From the NCBI GenBank assembly GCA_015680685.1, contig MNCI01000920.1, forward strand, positions 62,001 through 126,000: DNA of 64,000 bases, read 5' to 3'. A model generated the notes under the pieces. That model was not told the origin of the DNA, did not search any database, and saw only the letters and a list, made by a program, of their open reading frames with translations. Below are positions 58,016 through 64,000 of the stretch, in pieces (the first letter of the stretch is position 1; each line of letters opens with the position of its first letter). A program made the translations under genes and the position numbers. This DNA comes from Gnetum montanum (taxonomy: Eukaryota; Streptophyta; Gnetopsida; Gnetales; Gnetaceae).

Positions 58016-58279
58016 GATAGATAATCAATGCAAGCAATAGCCATGATGTAAATGGTGGACATAATGTAAATAGTAGACATGATGTGAATGCAAACAGTAA
58101 ACATGATGCAAACAATTAAAACAAAGTAAACAGTGATCATAATGTTAAAAATGAACATAATGCAAATAGTGATCATGATGCTAAAACTAAGATGGAAGCG
58201 GATGCAAATGTTAAAGCCAAGCCTTTATGAAATTGAATTAGAGGTAATCTCTAATTACGTAGTTGTTTTCTAACCCATC

Positions 58280-59090
58280 GTGGGCTAGGTGAAGCATATG
58301 GCCAAGAGGCTTTGTTGTGCTATTCTTTTATGTCACTGTCTACTATCTGAAAAGGCAACTCAGCCCACGTGGTTTCTTTATTTGAGTCAAAATTTTTGGC
58401 CAGCTCATCAATCATGCAAGGGGTTTCAACATGAACAAATGCTTCATTCTCAAATATTACTATGTCCGAGCCTTGCTCCATGTCAACGTTTTTTATGGCT
58501 TGGGCAACTACTTCATCATCATAGATCACCACTTCCCCACTCGTGTAGGGTAGGTGGATCTCTTGATGTATCAGTGAAGAGAAAGCCCTTAATTAGGCTA
58601 ACCATGACCTCCCCAAGATCAGGTTGAACCCAGGCATCTCTTCCACCACAATGAACATTGCACTTGTGGGGAACTGGTCCCCCATCAAAAATTTAATATG
58701 GATAGTTTCCTTTACCACCACATGCGTCTTGTTGAACGATTTCAGGAAAGAAGTTGCTATGGACTTGATTTGATTGACCAAGCCCAATTTTTCCACTATG
58801 GGAAATGGAATGACATTGGTAGTATCCCCATCATCAATGTGTACCATTTGGATCTTGTACTAGTTGATCCAAATTGTGATGAATATGGGTGCCATTATCA
58901 CATGACCCTTTTTAGGGTCATCCTTAATGGACTTATTGTGAAATGTCAATTGTGCTAGCCATGGTTCTTCGGCTGTAGAGGGAAGCATGACAGTGTGGAT
59001 TACTTTCTCTTCAACTGACATGTTTTCGTCAACCGAGATAGACGCTAACATGCGAACCATAGCCTCACTATGGTCTGTGGAAGTCATTAT
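58280..59090 (-). pseudogene. T3 aspartic protease
   Basis: Fragments 59087-58860, 58847-58593 and 58532-58320 align with T1 protease: MLASISVDENM, HIDDGDTTNVIPFP (active site), FNLILGRSWL, and TTWAELPFQIVDSDI near the end (T1 has SWTELPFNVISEGD). Single stops separate the fragments. As in T1 the frame ends without RT. Confidence 0.75.
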
Positions 59091-61050
59091 CAGGTCATAT
59101 AGATTTAAAGTTGTGTTTCTCTGCTTCAGGGCCTATTTGACTTGCGTAAGGACATTGAGAAAGTCCTACCTACCATCTTGTTGTTTGTTAGCCTTCTCCT
59201 CCTCCATACATCCTAGAAGACGAATCCCTCAAGGGGGAGGGGTTTCTGGTTAAGTATTGGGCTTTCTTGGATGGGAAGGTGATGACTGCGTATGTGCATT
59301 GTTACCAGTTGTTGATGATGAAGGGGCATGGTCATTGAGGACAAAGGGGTAGGCTATGGGAAACCTAATATGGTGCATTCCCTAGCCATCTTGTCTACTA
59401 AATGCTCTTCCCATTTCTTTGGATGGGGAGACTGTGATGTAATTTTTGTTTCCTGGCTTTGTGTGGTAGAGGAGCTTGAATGTTTTGGCACCTCAATGAC
59501 AAATGGTGCCTATTGTTTTAGCGTAGGTGGCAATGCAACTCTAAGCAAAAAGGGTGTAGGGGATGTCTAACAAGGGACTTTAAGGATAAACAAGGCTTGT
59601 GATGTTGTTGTTGTTGGCGTTTCTTCATTACGAGGAGGTACACATACCATGAATGGTTGCTATGGTGGTTCTAGATTATTGTCAATGCCAATGACGTTGA
59701 TGGTGTACCCCACGTTGTTAGCATTTAGGGGGTCTTTGTAAACATGCATTGATTAATTCTTAGGGTAGATGGGACTACTCTCATCCAAGACTAATTTTCC
59801 TTGATCAATCATTCGTTGGATGTCATCTTTCAGTGCTAAATAGTAGTCTATATCATGATCACACAGTTGGTGATAGTCACAAAAATATTCTAACCTGAAA
59901 TTCTTAGGGACTGGTGGTTAGTTGGGTGCAGCTAAGGAGGGGTTCCTAAGAACTTCACAGTACCTTTGATGACGTTTGATTACCTCCTTCAACTTTTGTT
60001 TATGTTGTATACACCCAGCTCCCAACAGTTTCTTCAGCAATTCTGAAGGCTTAATGGGTAAGGGGATATACTTGGAGCAATACTTGGAGCAATAGTTGGG
60101 CTCAAAGTTGGGCCTTGGCTGGGTCGGTGCCACAGGTGTTGATGTTGAGGATTGTCTTATGTTTCTTGGGCCAGGTGTGGTGTTGGGTGCTATTACCTCC
60201 TTTTTTTTGTTGTTGTTGTCGGGCTTGCCTTCCTTGGCCATAGTAGCCACTATTTTTGCTACAACCTTGCCCTTCTCTTTGTCTTTCTTGATGTGTGCAT
60301 TTTTGTATGTGACATAGGTCGGGTTCTTGCTAGCTTTGGCCATGTCCTGAATGCTCTTGGTCTAAGCAAAGGCTTGGCTAAGGGAGCACGGGGCTAGGTA
60401 ATAGAGCTTAGACTTAATGAAGTTGTTTACTGCATCCTTAAAGATGGCCAACAAGTGGGCCTCAGCAATAGGCTCATGTATCTCATTCAAGGTTGTGCTC
60501 CACCGCTATATGAATCTCTACATGGATTCTAGAGGGTCCTGCTTGATGCTCATGAGCTAGTCCAATGTGACCTTTGGTTTCAGGTTGTACTTGAAGCGGG
60601 TCATGAATTGGGTTAGCAGCTCTTCCAAGGTTGAGATGGAGGCACATGGGAGTGCACAGTACTAGTCTAGAGCTTTGCCTATTAGAGACATGACAAAGAT
60701 GTGGATGATGGTATGTGGCCATGGTTGCAGCAGTAGAGATTCGGACTTGAAGATCACCAAATGCACATTGGGATCACCCTCCCCATTGTATTTTGTAAAT
60801 TGGGGGAGCAGCACCCTAGGGGGTAGCATAAGCATAGGGATAGCTGGGCTGATAGGGTCATCATGGTAAAATTCCATGACTTGTACGGTGTCAAAACTGA
60901 CGGCTTTAAGCCATTTGATTTTCTCAGTGAGGGTCTGGATGAGTTAGAAAGCCTGATCCAGGCCCGGGGACATTGTAGATGGTTGTTGGGCTGTAGGAGT
61001 AGCCATCATTGGTGGCGTTGTAAGGGCAGCAGCCTGTCCCATGCAGGGTG
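59091..61050 (-). pseudogene. gag: T3 gag, cut by T4
   Basis: Aligns with T1 gag in broken pieces: 60877-60662 (FYHDDPISPAIPMLMLPP, TKYNGEGDPNVHL), 60343-59918 (KDKEKGKVV, YIPLPIKPSELLKKLLGAG), and the repeated P-F-V-V/I/L-x-V-P motif region near 59640-59450. The modified zinc-finger-like block is near 59890-59840. The N-terminal part stops at 61050, where the T4 LTR begins, and should continue beyond T4 outside the window. Confidence 0.75.
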
Positions 61051-61848
61051 TGTAACGATGGAAAATGTCGGCAGCTGGAAAATACCATACAAAATTCCGC
61101 ATACACAGTTTTAACCACAGATCCGTGCGAGGGCTATGCTGGAAAAACGAATCCGCGGCACCCTGAACAGTCTTGTCGATCAGACAGGGACTTACTAATC
61201 AGTAAATCGATGAAGGTTATGAATATTTCGTGGAGCGATCTGATTCGAGGAATCGCAAAACGAGGGGGAAATGACGTAGATGTATTGCAACGATGATAAT
61301 GCTAAACATGATAAGAGGAGGCTAGCACAAGAGAAACACGTAGTTTCAAGATCTACGCTTTGACTTGAAAAATGTATATTTTGTATACCACATTACACTA
61401 GGGAGACCCCGATTACTTGATGTAAGGCAAGCACAAAACAACAAGAAAACTGTCCAAACAGAAGTCCGATCTACCTCGTGGGCCAAAGCCGGGATGCAAG
61501 GAAGGTCAAGCTCTGACATCTACCGATCAACTGTTTCTGACCAATAGAGTCTGAAGACCGTGCAAGATGATCTCACGATCTTTGATCTGCTTCTTTCGCC
61601 TTAGGTAGTTTCTGTTTCAGACCGCCAATGGTCGTTGGTGGAGAAGGCTGTCTTCCCCAGTAGAACGATTACTCCTGTTGCCGGTGCTCAAAGCGAACTG
61701 TGCTCTGTTTCTGCTAGAAGGTGATGCTGTCAACAATCGCCAAAGTGCTGCTCTTTGTATCTCTGCTCAAAAGTGATAAGTGCTCCAGTGCTCATAAAAT
61801 GCCTTTGCTTCTTTGATTTGCCAACCCTTGTATCTTTGTCAACTGGGG

Positions 61849-61856
61849 TATTTATA
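61849..61856 (-). promoter_or_regulatory. T4 LTR TATA box
   Basis: TATAAATACCCC on the - strand, same context as in T0 and T3. Confidence 0.6.
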
Positions 61857-62039
61857 GGCTGCACCGTCCTGTGGAAAAGGCGTAACCCTGATGACGTGTG
61901 TCCCGAATGTTTCGGGTACTGTTGGTCTGACCATTTTTGTGTCAAACTTCATGACTATGCACAATACGCTTATTTGCGTATTGTGCATGTAAAGAATAGA
62001 TGTACGTCAGGCGTGTTTCAACTGTCTTTGGGTTATATT

Positions 62040-62450
62040 ACGCTCATTCACGCTGCGTTGCATGCACGAGCGTAACATAACATGGAAACAATGGATTCAA
62101 GCTGTTTTATGCTCACTTACGCAGCCGCGCGTAGTGAAGCGTAAACGATGTCTAGCTTGGCGACGCAATACGCTGTGATACGCTACGTTGCGTGATGAGC
62201 GTATGATGAGCAATCACACTTTCTTAGACTTTGCCTTTGACTGTTTTGGAGCACATTATGCTGTCGTGCGTAACAGAGCATAAACCTGGCCTTGAACAAA
62301 AGACTTAGCAAAATATATGAGAATTTGCATATTACGCTGCTCAAGCCTCTCCCTATGCCGAAGTAACTAGCCTTTTGATGCTGGAGTACGTTTAAACAAA
62401 ATCACGCTAAGCGCCATTACGCTACGTCGTGTGATATAGCGTAAACAGAG
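62040..62450. repeat. ACGCT/AGCGTA motif cluster in T4 U3
   Basis: Repeated half-sites and imperfect palindromes, for example TACGCTGTGATACGCTACGTTGCG (62169 on), TACGCTGCTC and CATTACGCTACGTCGTGTGATATAGCGTAA (62417 on). Same position relative to the TATA box as in the other Tat LTRs. Confidence 0.6.
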
Positions 62451-62604
62451 AAAACATAGTAGGATTAGAAATCTGCAGAGGAAGCTGAAGATTTGATGCT
62501 ATGCGCCCCTTGGTGTTGTTCTGTCTTATTCTCCCTTCTGGAATTCTGACATGTGCCCTTACCTGAATTGCGAATCTTTTCCTGAGGCCGACTTGCAATT
62601 TTCA

Positions 62605-62681
62605 CGGTGTTTCAATGGCCCCTCTTTGTTGATGGTTAGAGTGCTTGCCCGAAAGACGTCGACAAAGAATACGAAACAGCG
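62605..62681 (-). promoter_or_regulatory. T4 polypurine tract inside inverted repeat
   Basis: On the - strand AACAAAGAGGGGCCAT precedes the LTR start TGAAACACCG. The outer arm is CGCTGTTTCG (one mismatch in pairing register) and the inner stem CTTTGTCGACG pairs with CATCAACAAAG with one mismatch. Confidence 0.7.
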
Positions 62682-63720
62682 GATTGGTAGAAGCAAGAAC
62701 AGTGTCCATCCATGGCCACTCAGGCGTTGCCCTGTCAACATCGAAGAGCGAAGCTGGAGGGAATGGGAGATAGAATGACATAGTAGGAAATAGGTTTGGG
62801 GAAGACGTAAAATAGGTCAAGATGGTAAGAGTATAAAATACGCTTACGGAAAGCACAGAAACATACGCACACTTATGTCAACAGGAATGCTTTCAGATGA
62901 GCGTAGCGCATCAGCCTGATATTTCTCTGTCACAGATCATAGTAGGAATGCTTGCAAAAGGAGCATGGTGCGTCACTTCTGTGATATCTCTACTAGTGCA
63001 AGTGTGGAAAATGGATGCTTGCGTATGTAGATTTTGCGTACGGGAAGCGGGTGGTAGGGATGAAATGAAATAAGAGCTAAGGGTAGGATTATGAGAGGTA
63101 TAGGCATGCAGTTCTAAGTGGTCGGGAAAACCTGAGCAGCCATCTCAAAACGCTGTTGTTCTTCACCGCTCAGATGGATGCACCTTTGAACCACATCCTC
63201 GAAGCAAGTAACCTACAACCACAGAAGAAAACAGAGGATACCATTGCCCATGCGAACAAGAGGCAAGGTTGTTGAAACGAGCACCGTTTGATGCGAGATA
63301 GAGCGATTGGGCCGTGAAGAAGGAGCTGGAGCATGAGGGCGAAGCCGCCAATCCTGACGATTGGCCTAGCATATCTTTGCCAAAAGGCATCAGACACAGT
63401 GCACCTAGTTGGTTAGTCAAAGAACCAGCTAGATGAATTTGCGAAGCCAGTGTCTGATAGCGATGATCAGCATAGGTCCCCGAGGTCATTGTCGACGAGG
63501 ATTTCGTCGGTGCTCCGGCTAGCGAGACTAAACTCTCAGAGGTACCACCACTACAGTGGACGCAGTGATGGCATCTCCGAGGGATCAGTAAGATGCCTCT
63601 TAGCTTGTCCGAGGAATCAGTAGGATGCCAGTGGGGTGGCGACCCTAGGATTATCCCAGTATCCCACCTCGTTTGTCATGCAGCTGTACAGAGATGATCA
63701 CACTCACTTGATTTACATGG
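62682..63720 (-). other. T4 3' region with a candidate spliced exon
   Basis: No known domain. On the - strand an acceptor-like TTCTGTGGTTGTAG ends near 63212, followed by a short frame (YLLRGCGSKVHPSER); upstream is an open stretch to about 63489. The T0 sequence after its acceptor at 120 (YVPEGHRSKVRF) is similar in part. A short spliced ORF in the sense direction is possible. Confidence 0.35.
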
Positions 63721-63724
63721 AAGC

Positions 63725-64000
63725 GGTCTGTAAGTCCCAGTTTTAAGTCCTGGTAGACTGTCATTGCTGGTTTTATGTCTCAGCAGACCATGGTCCTAGT
63801 TTAGCGTCTGGGCGGACCGAAAAATGCTAGTTTTACGTTGCAGCGGATGGTGGTATGTCTGATTTATGGTCTCAGCAGATCGTGCTGTGGATGTTAGTTT
63901 CGTGTCATGACCCAGGGATAGATCTGTGCTAGTTTTACGTCTCAGCAGATGACTACTTACCTATGCCAGTTTAGCATCGTGGCGGACACGTGCAAAAGAT
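63725..64000. repeat. Minisatellite in T4 3' region
   Basis: Seven or so units of 35-45 bp with core CAGTTTTAAGTC/CTAGTTTTACGTCTCAGCGGA. Counterpart of 3510-3870 in T1 and 48440-48845 in T3; it runs out of the window. Confidence 0.8.

Larger units (their letters stand above)
44756..61050 (-). mobile_element. T3: Tat element with antisense cassette, interrupted by T4
   Basis: On the - strand: gag (61050-59090), protease (59090-58280), antisense gene cassette (+ strand 52966-57587), pol (52294-48873), 3' region with minisatellite, polypurine tract, 3' LTR (44756-46980). The 5' LTR is not in the window because T4 starts inside gag at 61051. Layout is the same as T1. Decay is heavy throughout. 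The LTR left edge is a best guess from similarity with T4. Confidence 0.8.
61051..62614 (-). mobile_element. T4 3' LTR
   Basis: 1564 bp, from TGTAACGATGG to GGTGTTTCA. Its left block matches the T0 LTR end (reverse complement) and the T3 LTR. TATAAATA is at 61849-61856 on the - strand; palindromic ACGC/GCGTA motifs lie at 62040-62450, upstream of it. Confidence 0.8.
61051..64000 (-). mobile_element. T4: Tat element, 3' end (rest outside window)
   Basis: 3' LTR (61051-62614), polypurine tract, and the 3' region with minisatellite up to the window end; pol should follow to the right. It is inserted in T3 gag. CpG-rich and similar in state to T1, so probably younger than T3. The left flanking five bases are GGGTG; the matching duplication is out of view. 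Confidence 0.8.

Overview
The window is nuclear DNA of a land plant with a large, repeat-rich genome. It contains plant-type Ty3/gypsy retrotransposons of the Tat lineage (dual RNase H) plus an Athila-like element, stacked by nested insertion. The mix and the age spread would suit a gymnosperm, but the species cannot be fixed from the sequence. I found no ordinary host gene, tRNA, rRNA or CRISPR array.

I use these labels. T0 (+ strand): 3' region at 1-875 and 3' LTR at 876-1190, resuming at 18851-20271. T1 (- strand): a complete 17.7-kb element, 1191-18845, inserted in the T0 LTR with a 5-bp target duplication CTGTG. A fragment of another LTR element with an initiator-Met-type primer site lies at 20272-21300. 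T2 (+): a 5'-truncated Tat element, about 21395-35642. An LTR fragment, AT-rich sequence and a LINE-like remnant follow, the last split by A1 (-), a complete 4.8-kb gag-protease-only Athila-like element at 38107-42928 (TSD ATTAC). A solo LTR sits at 43761-44639 (TSD TTAAT). T3 (-): 44756-61050, cut in gag by T4 (-), which begins at 61051 and leaves the window.

The most interesting content is an antisense gene carried by T1, T2 and T3 in the same place, between the protease end of gag-PR and the RT end of pol, and on the opposite strand to them. In T1 I can trace eight exons (8033-12434) with canonical GT/AG borders; a degenerate but recognisable copy is in T2 (22033-27518, -) and in T3 (52966-57587, +). 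Exon-intron order, phase 2 at intron 1 and the last short exon are preserved. The N-terminal part resembles an FCP1/NIF (HAD) phosphatase domain in which the catalytic Asp motif reads E-L-V in all three copies. Two copies have a TATA box ahead of exon 1, and the cassette is flanked by minisatellites. All three copies now carry stops or frameshifts.

Two cis-acting patterns also recur. First, all five Tat elements have an inverted repeat at the 3' end in which the first 10 bp of the LTR pair with a copy about 65 bp upstream, placing the polypurine tract in an internal loop. Second, each element has its own palindromic motif family in the U3 region upstream of the LTR TATA box, and in T1, T2 and T3 the same element-specific motif recurs around the promoter or first intron of the antisense gene. 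Minisatellites occur in the 3' regions, as is known for the Tat lineage.

T1 is the best preserved copy (pol is a near-complete frame with one amber stop) and is CpG-rich. T2 and T3 are strongly decayed. Exon borders and domain calls come from reading the sequence by eye, without alignment tools or expression data.
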